Source: Paracoccaceae bacterium (GTDB lineage: Bacteria > Pseudomonadota > Alphaproteobacteria > Rhodobacterales > Rhodobacteraceae). From it: a stretch of DNA of 26,660 nt. Of this stretch, positions 1 to 7,859 are shown one piece after another (the stretch's first letter is position 1; each line of letters opens with the position of its first letter). A program made the translations under genes and the position numbers. The notes beneath the pieces are model-generated. The model made no database searches. It was not told the DNA's origin and saw nothing but the letters and a program-made list of their open reading frames with translations. The DNA lies in contig RFZH01000007.1 of the NCBI GenBank assembly GCA_009920815.1, forward strand, positions 1 to 26,660, read 5' to 3'.

Positions 1-60
1 CGTTATATTTCAAGAATTTCCACCGTCACTTTTCCAAAAAAAAATCGAACTTAAATTTCG

Positions 61-1023
61 CTATTGGATGTTAATGACAACCTTTCCGGTCGATTTTCGA
101 TCACGCAACAGTTGCATACCTTCATTTGCGTGCTCAAAGTCAAACGCGTTGGAAACATGGGGATGCAACTTTCCTTGGGCATACCAAGTCAAAAGTTGTC
201 CTAGACTATCGGTGATCACTTCGGGCTTGAAGCCAAGAAATCCGCCCCAATAAAACCCATGAACCGTGATGTTTTTGACCAAAAGATGGTTTGCTGCGAT
301 TTGCGGGATATCCCCGCTTGCAAAGCCAATGACGATAATGCGTGCTTCAGGGTTGCAGGCGCGAAAGGCGGATTTGAATTGATCGCCGCCAACGGGATCA
401 TATACGACATCGACACCGCCAAGGGCCTTTAGTTCGGCGCGTAAATCTGCCGTTGTCGCGTCGATGACATGATCTGCACCTGCGGCTTTGGCAACTGCAA
501 GCTTATCTGCGCCGCGGGCCACTGCGATGACGCGTGCGCCCATCAATTTACCCAATTCAACTGCCGTTAAGCCGACACCACCAGCCGCGCCCAAAACCAA
601 CAAGGTTTCATTTGGCTGTAGCTTTGCTTTATAATCGAGTGCAACATGACTGGTGCCATACGCAATTTGAAGTGCAGCCGCATCAGTGAATGACATATTT
701 GCGGGGATATTCACGCAGCGCGCGGCATCAAAGCATCCGTATTCAGCAAGCCCACCTTGTCCCCCAAATACCGCAACGCGTGATCCAATCGCGGGGCCGT
801 CGGTGTTCGGTCCAATCGCATCAACGATGCCTGCCACTTCCATGCCCAATGTAAAGGGGGGGGCAGGGGTATCTTGATATGTGCCTTTTTGCATTAACAG
901 GTCTGCAAAATTTAACCCGCACGCATGTATTTTGACGCGCACCTGTCCGGTTGTCGGTATGGGCATGTCGATATCTTTGACCGCGATTGGTTCGCCAAAC
1001 GCCAAAACCTGTAAAGCTTTCAT
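61..1023 (-). CDS. NAD(P)H:quinone oxidoreductase-like zinc-independent MDR protein
   Basis: A 320-residue medium-chain dehydrogenase/reductase of the quinone oxidoreductase class, cytoplasmic, expected to use NADPH to reduce quinones or enone-type substrates. The N-terminal GroES-like half (about 1-120) carries the NFAD element (38-41) and GMEVAGIV (60-67). The Rossmann half has the nucleotide-binding loop GAAGGVG at 145-151. The cysteines that bind the structural zinc in classical alcohol dehydrogenases are missing, which fits the zinc-free quinone reductase branch. Its length matches the family norm of 320-330. The start has a good SD (AAGGAA, 6 nt upstream on the minus strand). It is transcribed away from the XRE regulator across a dyad-rich gap, so regulation by that protein is possible but unproven. 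The physiological substrate cannot be read from sequence. Confidence 0.85.
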   Translation of the reverse strand: MKALQVLAFGEPIAVKDIDMPIPTTGQVRVKIHACGLNFADLLMQKGTYQDTPAPPFTLGMEVAGIVDAIGPNTDGPAIGSRVAVFGGQGGLAEYGCFDAARCVNIPANMSFTDAAALQIAYGTSHVALDYKAKLQPNETLLVLGAAGGVGLTAVELGKLMGARVIAVARGADKLAVAKAAGADHVIDATTADLRAELKALGGVDVVYDPVGGDQFKSAFRACNPEARIIVIGFASGDIPQIAANHLLVKNITVHGFYWGGFLGFKPEVITDSLGQLLTWYAQGKLHPHVSNAFDFEHANEGMQLLRDRKSTGKVVINIQ

Positions 1024-1326
1024 CGCTTTTCCTTTTTTGAAGCAATTAGAAATAGATTATCAATTTTGTCAAACCACAGCGCAGAAATGTAGTCAAAAAT
1101 CAGATGGTGATAGGTGAATTTATACTTCTTGTGATTGTGCCTATACTTTGTAGCTTTCGTATAGGATTTATTAGTCATTTTACGTCAGGTTGTATTGTGG
1201 TACAATATGACAACCACGAATGGGATGTGGCGATGAATTAACAAAATTGATGACAAGTATCAATTTTTGTTTCGCTTAATAATCAAACCTGCTACTTAAG
1301 TAGGGGGAGAAGAGAAGGAAGTAATA
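1024..1326. promoter_or_regulatory. Divergent intergenic region with three inverted repeats
   Basis: This 303 bp AT-rich gap separates two divergent genes and should hold both promoters. I see three successive dyads. The first is CCTATAC (1140-1146) with GTATAGG (1159-1165). The second is GGTTGTATTGT (1188-1198) against ACAAT (1202-1206) plus ACAACC (1210-1215), with a 3-nt bulge. The third is AAAATTGAT (1243-1251) with ATCAATTTT (1259-1267). A possible rightward sigma70-like promoter is TTTACG (1178-1183), a 17-bp spacer, then TACAAT (1201-1206), whose -10 box falls inside the second dyad. The promoter call is weak because the region is AT-rich; the dyads themselves are exact as read. Confidence 0.45.
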
Positions 1327-1701
1327 ATGACGCACCCCGTTGATGTACACGTCGGCAAACGTATTCGCCATCGCCGCTGGCTCGTTGGTATGACACAGCA
1401 GCAATTGGCAGAGCATGTCGGAATTAAATTTCAGCAAATCCAGAAATATGAAACCGGTGCAAACCGCGTCAGCGCGTCCAGGTTGTGGGATATTTCAAAG
1501 GCTTTACAAGTTTCAATCAGTTTCTTTTTTGAAGGCATAGAAGAGGCAACAGCGGCCGATACGGGCATGGACAAAGCTGCACCGGCAGATTTGATGGGTG
1601 ATAAAGAAGCAATGGATTTGATCCGCTCTTATTATTCAATTCCCGAAAATCAACGGAAGCGTCTGTTCGAATTGGCGCGCGTTCTAAGCGACGTTGCTTG
1701 A
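1327..1701 (+). CDS. XRE-family helix-turn-helix transcriptional regulator
   Basis: A 124-residue cytoplasmic DNA-binding protein. Residues about 12-66 form a Cro/C1-type HTH: RHRRWLVGMTQQQLAEHVGI, then the recognition-helix segment FQQIQKYETG and the closing LWDISKALQVS. The C-terminal tail (about 100-124, with RSYYSIPENQRKRLFELARV) is helical and resembles the tail seen in a regulator group common in Rhodobacteraceae. The ATG has a good SD (AGAAGGAAG, 5 nt upstream). No metabolite-binding domain is present, so any ligand would have to act through the short tail. Its target is unknown; the dyads just upstream are natural candidates for autoregulation and for control of the divergent oxidoreductase. 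The family call is secure and the role is not. Confidence 0.88.
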   Translation: MTHPVDVHVGKRIRHRRWLVGMTQQQLAEHVGIKFQQIQKYETGANRVSASRLWDISKALQVSISFFFEGIEEATAADTGMDKAAPADLMGDKEAMDLIRSYYSIPENQRKRLFELARVLSDVA

Positions 1702-1722
1702 TAAAATCGTGAAAGTGTCATA

Positions 1723-1750
1723 GCCCTCAGGCGAGTATTCAATTGAGGGC
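1723..1750 (+). promoter_or_regulatory. Hairpin sequestering the hisN ribosome binding site
   Basis: GCCCTCA (1723-1729) is the exact reverse complement of TGAGGGC (1744-1750), giving a 7-bp GC-rich stem with a 14-nt loop. The 3' arm contains GAGGG (1745-1749), the only plausible SD for the ATG at 1754. In a transcript reading through from the XRE gene this hairpin would hide the hisN ribosome binding site. There is no T-run after it, so it is not a terminator. Confidence 0.5.
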
Positions 1751-1753
1751 GAC

Positions 1754-2578
1754 ATGACCAACCACGCGCAACCACATCAGCATTTGAATAAAAACGAAAT
1801 TGTGCATGTCGTTCAGCAAATGGTTGATGCGGCAACAAAGGCGATATTACCCCATTTTCGCATGGGACGCGTTCTGACTGAAAATAAGGATAAGCATGGG
1901 TTTGACCCTGTAACAGTGGCAGATCGCGATGCCGAACAAGCGATGCGGGCTGTCTTATCCCGCTTGCGGCCATTGGATGGCATCCTTGGTGAAGAGTTCG
2001 GTGAAACACCCTCACACAACGGCTTGCGTTGGGTCTTGGATCCGATTGATGGCACGCGTGCCTTTATTTCAGGCACTCCGACGTGGGGTGTGTTGATCGC
2101 ACTTGAGGATCTTGGTCACGGCCCCGTGTTTGGCGCAATTGCTCAGCCTTACATGAGTGAAATATTTATGGGCGGGCTTGGCCTCAGCGTTCTTGATCAT
2201 CCTCAAGGTCGCAAAAACTTAGGCGTTTCAATAACCAAGTCATTAGACGACGCAATTATTTTCACCACATTCCCAGAAGTTGGTACTGACAAAGAACGCG
2301 CGGGTTTCGAGGCTGTGGCGCGGCGGTGCAAGTTAACGCGTTATGGCATGGATTGTTATGCCTATGCATTATTGGCGCTGGGCCAAATTGATCTGGTGAT
2401 CGAAGCAGGATTGAACGCATATGACATCCAAGCGCCAATCGCCGTCATTCAGGCAGCCGGAGGCATCGTTACCAATTGGACGGGAGGTCCGGGCCATCAC
2501 GGCGGCCAAGTAATCGCCGCAGCCACGCCTGAATTGCACGCGATGGCTTTGGAAATTCTGAGCCAGCACGCGAGTTAA
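1754..2578 (+). CDS. hisN: Inositol-monophosphatase-family phosphatase, probably histidinol-phosphatase HisN
   Basis: A 274-residue Mg-dependent phosphatase of the IMPase fold. The metal site is visible: D57 in VTVAD, GEEFG at 79-83 and DPIDGT at 96-101. Further on, NAYDIQAPIAVIQAAGG (221-237) is the second family signature with D224. The row VLDPIDGTRAFISG followed by TPTWGVLIAL is typical of HisN-type histidinol-phosphatases of Actinobacteria and Alphaproteobacteria (histidinol phosphate to histidinol). Other IMPase members such as inositol phosphatase or CysQ cannot be excluded, and there are no other his genes nearby to confirm it. It starts 52 nt after the XRE gene behind an SD-masking hairpin and ends 3 nt before the deaminase gene, so the two are probably co-transcribed. 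Confidence 0.8.
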   Translation: MTNHAQPHQHLNKNEIVHVVQQMVDAATKAILPHFRMGRVLTENKDKHGFDPVTVADRDAEQAMRAVLSRLRPLDGILGEEFGETPSHNGLRWVLDPIDGTRAFISGTPTWGVLIALEDLGHGPVFGAIAQPYMSEIFMGGLGLSVLDHPQGRKNLGVSITKSLDDAIIFTTFPEVGTDKERAGFEAVARRCKLTRYGMDCYAYALLALGQIDLVIEAGLNAYDIQAPIAVIQAAGGIVTNWTGGPGHHGGQVIAAATPELHAMALEILSQHAS

Positions 2579-2581
2579 AAA

Positions 2582-3928
2582 ATGAACATGTTACACATAA
2601 AAAATGCTGACACTATTTTAACGATGGATGATCAACGTCGCGAACTTAAACACGCCGATATCATTGTGAAGGACGGTGTGATTGCTGAGGTTGGTTTTGA
2701 TCTGTCAACGCCAGAGGGGGCGCAGCTTATTCATGGTGCCGGGCATGTTGTAACCCCTGGTTTGGTAAATACGCACCATCATTTATACCAATCTCTGACA
2801 CGCGCTGTACCTGGGGGGCAGGATGCGCTTTTGTTTGGTTGGCTGCAAACGCTTTATCCTATCTGGGCGTGTTTTGGCCCAGATGAAATGCGCATTTCCG
2901 CATCGATCGGTTTGGCCGAATTGGCGTTGTCAGGATGCACGATGACGTCTGACCATCTTTATCTTTATCCAAACGGTGCACGGCTCGACGACACGATTGA
3001 TGCGGCACTGGAAATCGGAATGCGCTTTTACCCGACCCGAGGCGCGATGAGCATTGGGGAAAGCGATGGTGGTTTACCCCCCGACCATCTGGTCGAAAAA
3101 GAAGCAGCGATCCTAGAGGACTGTATCCGCGTGATCGACAAATTTCACGACTCATCTGAATCTGCGATGGTGCGCGTTGGAATTGCCCCCTGTTCCCCGT
3201 TTTCCGTGAGCCGTGATTTGATGCGCGACGCGGCTGTGTTGGCGCGTGATAAGCATGTTTTCTTGCACACCCATTTGGCTGAAAATGATGAAGATATTGC
3301 CTATTCTCTTGAAAAATTTGGCTGTCGGCCTGGTCAATATGCCCAAGATTTAGGTTGGACCGGTGATGACGTTTGGCATGCACATTGTGTAAAACTTGAT
3401 GCGTCCGAAATTAATCTATTCGCTAAAACCGGTACAGGTGTTGCGCATTGTCCCTGTTCCAATTGTCGGTTGGGATCAGGGATTGCACCGGTGCGTGCGA
3501 TGCGCGATGCAGGCGTCAAGGTCGGTTTGGGTGTTGATGGTTCTGCCAGCAACGATATCGCCAATCTCATGAACGAAGCGCGCCAGACGATGCTATTGCA
3601 GCGTGTCCAAAATGGGGCGGACGCGATGAGTGCGCGCGAAGCTCTTGAAATTGCGACCCGTGGCGGTGCCGACGTGTTGGGGCGCCCTGAGTGTGGTCGC
3701 ATTGCGGTTGGAAAACGTGCGGATATTGCCCTTTGGAACGTTAAAGGTGTAGAAAGCGCCGGAAGCTGGGATCCCGCCGCCTTAGTCTTGGCTGGACCGA
3801 GCAAGGTTTCCCATTTGATCGTGGAGGGTCGGGAAATTGTGCGCGACGGGCTGTTAATCACTGTTGATTTGAACAAATTGATCGCAGAGCAATCCAAATG
3901 TGTCTCTAGGCTACAAGATAGGTTATAG
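2582..3928 (+). CDS. 8-oxoguanine deaminase (amidohydrolase superfamily)
   Basis: A 448-residue metal-dependent deaminase with a TIM-barrel amidohydrolase fold. Metal and catalytic residues are readable: HxH at 65-67, H231 and E234 in HTHLAEN, H268 in WHAHC and D319 in GVDGSASND. The stretch ALLFGWLQTLYPIWA (82-96) and VNTHHHLYQSLTRAVPGG match the subgroup typified by Pseudomonas aeruginosa 8-oxoguanine deaminase, which converts 8-oxoguanine to urate. Related subgroups (triazine hydrolases of the AtzB/TrzN kind, S-adenosylhomocysteine deaminases) share the catalytic residues, so the substrate call rests on the substrate-loop resemblance. It follows hisN by 3 nt with no strong SD, which suggests translational coupling; ATG 2588 is an alternative start. 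A guanine deaminase lies 600 bp downstream on the other strand. Confidence 0.8.
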   Translation: MNMLHIKNADTILTMDDQRRELKHADIIVKDGVIAEVGFDLSTPEGAQLIHGAGHVVTPGLVNTHHHLYQSLTRAVPGGQDALLFGWLQTLYPIWACFGPDEMRISASIGLAELALSGCTMTSDHLYLYPNGARLDDTIDAALEIGMRFYPTRGAMSIGESDGGLPPDHLVEKEAAILEDCIRVIDKFHDSSESAMVRVGIAPCSPFSVSRDLMRDAAVLARDKHVFLHTHLAENDEDIAYSLEKFGCRPGQYAQDLGWTGDDVWHAHCVKLDASEINLFAKTGTGVAHCPCSNCRLGSGIAPVRAMRDAGVKVGLGVDGSASNDIANLMNEARQTMLLQRVQNGADAMSAREALEIATRGGADVLGRPECGRIAVGKRADIALWNVKGVESAGSWDPAALVLAGPSKVSHLIVEGREIVRDGLLITVDLNKLIAEQSKCVSRLQDRL

Positions 3929-4032
3929 TTTAGGAAAAACTAATTAAATATAAATACTTTTTACCGTCCCCACATGCCTAAGCGTTAATTGTTTATAAGC
4001 ATTCGTCTTGCTACCTCTTAGGAGGGTCGTAA

Positions 4033-4491
4033 GTGGTGAGTATTATGCGTTTATTGGTTTATGCAGCCATGGCGATCATTGGTGTGTCCTTTTTTAGTGC
4101 CGAACCGATCGAGTTGGCAATTCAAACTGTAAATAGTGTGCGTGCGCAATCTGCGTTGCCCGAAGTCCAGCAATCATCAAAACTGAATGAAATCGCGAAA
4201 TTGCATGCCGCTGATATGTTGCGACATGGGTTTATTTCACATAAAGGGTCCGATGGTAGCCAGCTGAGCAATCGTGTGAAAAAAGCTGGATATCAATATT
4301 GCTTTGTCGCTGAAAACATCGAAGTGACCCAAGGCAGCTTTGATCAGGTCGTTGATAAATGGCAATCCTACCCGCCGGCACGCAAGGTATTGCTGCATCG
4401 CAAAGCAAAAGAAATTGGTATCGCGCATGCGGGCGAAGGGATCTGGGTAATGGTTTTGGCCCGACCTGGCTGCGAACTGATGACCTCTTAA
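4033..4491 (+). CDS. Small secreted CAP/SCP-domain protein
   Basis: A 152-residue protein with an N-terminal hydrophobic segment (about 6-22) that looks like a signal peptide or anchor, then one CAP (cysteine-rich secretory / SCP-like) domain. CAP features are the helix LNEIAKLHAADMLRHGF with H58 and the AENI motif at 93-96 (E94). KEIGIA and IWVMVLARPGC follow near the end. C90 and C147 could form a disulfide in the periplasm. The usual histidine of the W..S..GH element is absent (residues 110-120 read WQSYPPARKVL), so the canonical CAP cavity is incomplete. I prefer GTG 4033 because AGGAGG (4020-4025) is 7 nt upstream; ATG 4045 would be 19 nt away. The SD lies in a small CCTC/GAGG hairpin. 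The function of bacterial CAP proteins is largely unknown. Confidence 0.75.
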   Translation: MVSIMRLLVYAAMAIIGVSFFSAEPIELAIQTVNSVRAQSALPEVQQSSKLNEIAKLHAADMLRHGFISHKGSDGSQLSNRVKKAGYQYCFVAENIEVTQGSFDQVVDKWQSYPPARKVLLHRKAKEIGIAHAGEGIWVMVLARPGCELMTS

Positions 4492-5813
4492 TAGGCTTTG
4501 CCGTTAATCCAAACCTTTGCAATCGCTCGATCGTCGCCCATCATAATCGTTGGAAAGATCGCTTCCCATATATCTTGGGCCGTCGCGTATCTTTGCGCAA
4601 TTGCGGCGGTCGATTGCAGGTTCAGGGCGACGATATCTGCAGACTGGCCGACAGTAATGTTGCCGATTTTAGTTTCAAGACCCAAGGATTGCGCCGATCC
4701 CACCGTGGCAAGCCATAACAGTTGTGCGGGATGCAAAGCCGCACCGCGCAACTGCCCGATTTCATAGGCGGCGGCCATAGTGCGTAGCATTGAAAAGCTG
4801 GATCCACCACCCGTATCGGTCGCCAGGCCAACACGCAGGCCACGGCCTTTTAATTGGATCATGTTGAATAGGCCCGATCCAATGAATGTGTTCGAGGTGG
4901 GGCAATGCACCACGGCCGCGCCTATTTCACGAAGCCGGTCAATTTCGCGCGGCTCAAGATGGATAGCATGGCCATAAAGTCCGTTTTTACCCAGCAAACC
5001 AAAGGCTTCGTATGTGTCTAGGTAATCACGTGCATTTGGAAATAATCCTTTAACCCAGTCTATCTCGTCCGTTTGTTCGCTGAGATGGGTTTGCATCAAG
5101 CACTCTGGATGTTCTGCCCAAAGCTCCCCCAACGCAAAGAGCTGCTCTGGTGTTGAGGTGGGCGAAAACCGTGGTGTAATGGCATAGTGATTGCGCCCGA
5201 CGCCATGCCATTTTTCAAGCAATGCTTTTGAATGGTCATAAGCGGTTTGGGGTGTGTCGCGTAAATTGTCTGGCGCATTGCGATCCATACAAGTTTTTCC
5301 TGCAACAACACACATATTTCGTACGCTGGCGGCATGAAAAAACGCATCCACACTTTCAGGGTGGATTGTGCAAAAGCTTGCCATGGTTGTTGTTCCATGG
5401 GCAATCCCAAGATCAAGATATCGCGCCGCAATTGCGTTTGCGTAATCGGGGTCGCCAAACTTTGATTCTTCTGGGAATGTATAGGTGTTCAACCAATCGA
5501 TAAGCCGTTTGCCCCAACTCGCGATCATCGCTGTTTGGGGATAATGCACATGCGCATCGACAAATCCCGCGGTAACAAGGTGGTCTTTGAAATCGTGAAT
5601 CTGCGCACCATGATAGCGGTCCATTACAATGTCTTTGGTGTCCACACAGACAATTTGGCCATCTTTTATTGCCACGGCGCCATCATGGATGATCTGTGCC
5701 GAATTCTGCACCTCATCCATGAATGGATCGGACTTAAAGCGTAGAATATGACCAGTAATAATTTGCAAATTGATGTACCCGCGTTTGACAGCATCCTTAA
5801 ACTTGTCCAACAT
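4488..5813 (-). CDS. guaD: Guanine deaminase
   Basis: A 441-residue amidohydrolase that hydrolyses guanine to xanthine and ammonia in purine salvage or catabolism. Zinc ligands are HVH at 88-90 with H243, H282 in YGHAIHL and D333 in ATDTGGG. The catalytic glutamate is E246 in QTHLSEQ. The family hallmarks FVDAHVHYPQTAMIASWG (84-101) and LNTYTFPEESKF are specific to guanine deaminases, and the length fits the family norm of 430-455. The start at 5813 lacks a clear SD, so it is less certain than the rest. It is divergent from mgtE and convergent with the CAP gene: the tetranucleotide TTAA at 4488-4491 supplies the TAA stop codons of both genes on opposite strands. Confidence 0.92.
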   Translation of the reverse strand: MLDKFKDAVKRGYINLQIITGHILRFKSDPFMDEVQNSAQIIHDGAVAIKDGQIVCVDTKDIVMDRYHGAQIHDFKDHLVTAGFVDAHVHYPQTAMIASWGKRLIDWLNTYTFPEESKFGDPDYANAIAARYLDLGIAHGTTTMASFCTIHPESVDAFFHAASVRNMCVVAGKTCMDRNAPDNLRDTPQTAYDHSKALLEKWHGVGRNHYAITPRFSPTSTPEQLFALGELWAEHPECLMQTHLSEQTDEIDWVKGLFPNARDYLDTYEAFGLLGKNGLYGHAIHLEPREIDRLREIGAAVVHCPTSNTFIGSGLFNMIQLKGRGLRVGLATDTGGGSSFSMLRTMAAAYEIGQLRGAALHPAQLLWLATVGSAQSLGLETKIGNITVGQSADIVALNLQSTAAIAQRYATAQDIWEAIFPTIMMGDDRAIAKVWINGKAY

Positions 5814-5848
5814 AAAGACAAGTTATCGCGCGGTAAATAGCGACTTTT

Positions 5849-5887
5849 CCCCTGTGAAGCTTACTTTCAATGGGGTAAGTAGACCCC
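5849..5887 (+). promoter_or_regulatory. Alternative hairpins in the mgtE leader
   Basis: Two mutually exclusive stems share one G-run. Hairpin A pairs CCCC (5849-5852) and TGAA (5855-5858) with TTCA (5866-5869) and GGGG (5872-5875), with a 2x2 internal mismatch and a 7-nt loop. Hairpin B pairs GGGGT (5872-5876) with ACCCC (5883-5887), loop 6 nt. The SD (GGAGGG, 5894-5899) and ATG (5905) follow directly. The arrangement resembles a leader switch, but the transcription start and any ligand are unknown. Confidence 0.35.
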
Positions 5888-5904
5888 AAAACGCGGAGGG
5901 ATAA

Positions 5905-7299
5905 ATGACAGACGATTCTATCGTAGAACAACACGATTCTGACAATGACTCCCCAGTATATTCCCTAAGCAAAAAAAGCCTAGGCGCTATTCTCGATGCG
6001 GTCGAGACAGGTGATCGCGATGCGTTGGTGACCCTGATGGAGCCAATGCATGCGGCAGATATCGCCGACATGTTGGAACAGGTTGATGCGTTTGATAGAC
6101 GCGCGCTGGTGCAACTTTATGATCTTGAATTTGATGGTGAAATTCTCTCAGAACTCGAAGAGGGTATTCGTGAAGAAATCATCGGTTATCTAAAGCCCGA
6201 GATCCTTGCCGAAGCGGTGCGTGAGCTGGATAGCGACGACGTGGTCGATCTGCTTGAGGATTTGGAAGAGCCCCAGCAAGCCGCTATTCTTGACGCCCTT
6301 GACGACACTGATCGACTGGCTGTCGAACAATCGATGACCTATCCGGAATATTCTGCTGGTCGTCTGATGCAACGCGAAGTGGTGATGGCGCCCGAACATT
6401 GGACGGTTGGCCAAGCAATCGATTTCCTAAGATCTGAGGATGAGCTGCCAGAACAGTTTTATCATGTGATTTTAGTAGATCCGCGGATGCACCCTGTTGG
6501 AAATGTCACCTTGGGCAAACTCATGGCGTCCAAGCGCACGGTGAAGTTGGTTGATATTGTCGAAGATGTGTTTCAGGTCATACCCGTTACCCAAGAAGAA
6601 AGCGACGTGGCCTATGCGTTTAACCAATACCATTTGATTTCTGCGCCGGTGGTCGACGCCGAAAATCGGTTGGTCGGGGTGATTACAATTGATGACGCAA
6701 TGGCGGTTCTGGATGACGAACACGAAGAGGACATTCTGCGCCTCGCAGGTGTTGGCGAAGAAAGTAGCCTGTCAGATACCGTCATGGAAACCACACGGCA
6801 ACGCTTGCCATGGTTGGGCGTCAACCTTGTTACCGCGATCCTTGCCTCTGGCGTTATCGCCCTGTTCGAAGATACGATTTCTAGCTTTGTTGCTTTGGCA
6901 GTGCTGATGCCCATTGTGGCCTCTATGGGGGGCAATGCGGGCACGCAAAGCTTGACCGTCGCGGTACGCGCCATCGCGACCAAAGATTTGACTGGTGCGA
7001 ACGTTTGGCGTGTTATTCGCCGCGAAGTTTTAGTGGGGGCGATTAACGGGTTGGTGTTTGCCGTCGTTATGGGGATTGTCGGGATCATCTGGTTTGGATC
7101 GCCCGTATTGGGCTATGTTATTGCTCTGGCGATGATAATCAACCTGATTGTTGCAGGGCTCGCGGGCACGGGCGTCCCCGTTGTGTTGGAAAAAATAGGC
7201 GTTGATCCGGCGCTGGCGTCTGGTGCTTTTGTAACAACGGTAACAGACGTCGTTGGTTTTTTCGCCTTTTTGGGATTGGCGGGTATCTTTTTGCTATGA
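5905..7299 (+). CDS. mgtE: Magnesium channel/transporter MgtE
   Basis: A 464-residue inner-membrane Mg2+ channel with the complete MgtE architecture. The N-terminal helical superhelix domain spans about 25-150, two CBS domains span about 153-275 (including SAPVVDAENRLVGVITIDDAM) and five membrane helices lie in about 303-464. The pore signature MPIVASMGGNAGTQSLTVAVRA (335-356) is intact. The acidic N and CBS domains of this family sense cytosolic Mg2+ and close the channel when it is replete. The ATG has a strong SD (CGGAGGG). The stop overlaps the start of the folate gene by 4 nt (ATGA), so the two are translationally coupled. The upstream leader can form alternative hairpins, a possible control element. 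Confidence 0.95.
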   Translation: MTDDSIVEQHDSDNDSPVYSLSKKSLGAILDAVETGDRDALVTLMEPMHAADIADMLEQVDAFDRRALVQLYDLEFDGEILSELEEGIREEIIGYLKPEILAEAVRELDSDDVVDLLEDLEEPQQAAILDALDDTDRLAVEQSMTYPEYSAGRLMQREVVMAPEHWTVGQAIDFLRSEDELPEQFYHVILVDPRMHPVGNVTLGKLMASKRTVKLVDIVEDVFQVIPVTQEESDVAYAFNQYHLISAPVVDAENRLVGVITIDDAMAVLDDEHEEDILRLAGVGEESSLSDTVMETTRQRLPWLGVNLVTAILASGVIALFEDTISSFVALAVLMPIVASMGGNAGTQSLTVAVRAIATKDLTGANVWRVIRREVLVGAINGLVFAVVMGIVGIIWFGSPVLGYVIALAMIINLIVAGLAGTGVPVVLEKIGVDPALASGAFVTTVTDVVGFFAFLGLAGIFLL

Positions 7300-7859
7300 C
7301 CTTAGAAGAGCTTAAGCAAGCGGCACGTAAGGCCGCGTTTGAACGGCGTAAATTGGCAAAACAGATTGACAACGGGGCCAGTGCGTCATTGTTGTCTTCG
7401 GTTTTGGCAGGCTATCGTGGGGTGCCATTGGCGGGTTATTTTCCGATCCGAACAGAAATTGACCCAATGCCCGCAATGGCCGAGGCATCCGCGCATGGCC
7501 CAGTTGGTGTTCCCGTAATTACTGCGCCTGCCCAACCGTTATTGTTTTCGCGTTGGGAACCCGATTGCGCCATGAAGGATGGTCCGTTTGGGGCGCGTAT
7601 TCCTGCTGTTGATGATTACTTTGAACCAGAGGTTTTGATTGTTCCCTTGGTTGCTTTTGACCGCGCTGGTGGGCGTTTGGGCTATGGCGGCGGATTTTAT
7701 GATCGCACATTGGAATTATTACGGTCAAAACGCGCAACCTTGGCAATTGGCTTTGCCTATAGTCTGCAAGAGGCAGAGGATCTTCCGTTGGAATTAACCG
7801 ATCAACCACTGGATATGATCGTGACAGAGACCGAGATCATTGACCTTATCCCGCGTTGA
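7296..7859 (+). CDS. 5-formyltetrahydrofolate cyclo-ligase (MTHFS / YgfA family)
   Basis: A 187-residue cytoplasmic enzyme that converts 5-formyl-THF to 5,10-methenyl-THF with ATP, returning stored folate to one-carbon metabolism. The ATP/Mg loop LGYGGGFYDRTL (128-139) is the family signature, and GYFPIRTEIDPMPAM (47-61) forms part of the folate site. IVPLVAFDRAGGRLGYG is typical. The substrate-side loop that often reads GIPEP is PFGARIPA (97-104) here, a substitution seen in other alphaproteobacterial members as far as I recall. Length is normal for the family. It begins inside the mgtE stop codon (ATGA overlap). Confidence 0.93.
   Translation: MTLEELKQAARKAAFERRKLAKQIDNGASASLLSSVLAGYRGVPLAGYFPIRTEIDPMPAMAEASAHGPVGVPVITAPAQPLLFSRWEPDCAMKDGPFGARIPAVDDYFEPEVLIVPLVAFDRAGGRLGYGGGFYDRTLELLRSKRATLAIGFAYSLQEAEDLPLELTDQPLDMIVTETEIIDLIPR

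Noticed and set aside
5814..5904. M-box (ykoK) riboswitch before mgtE
   Set aside because: The region is too short and lacks the multi-helix layout of that element; only simple alternative hairpins are visible.
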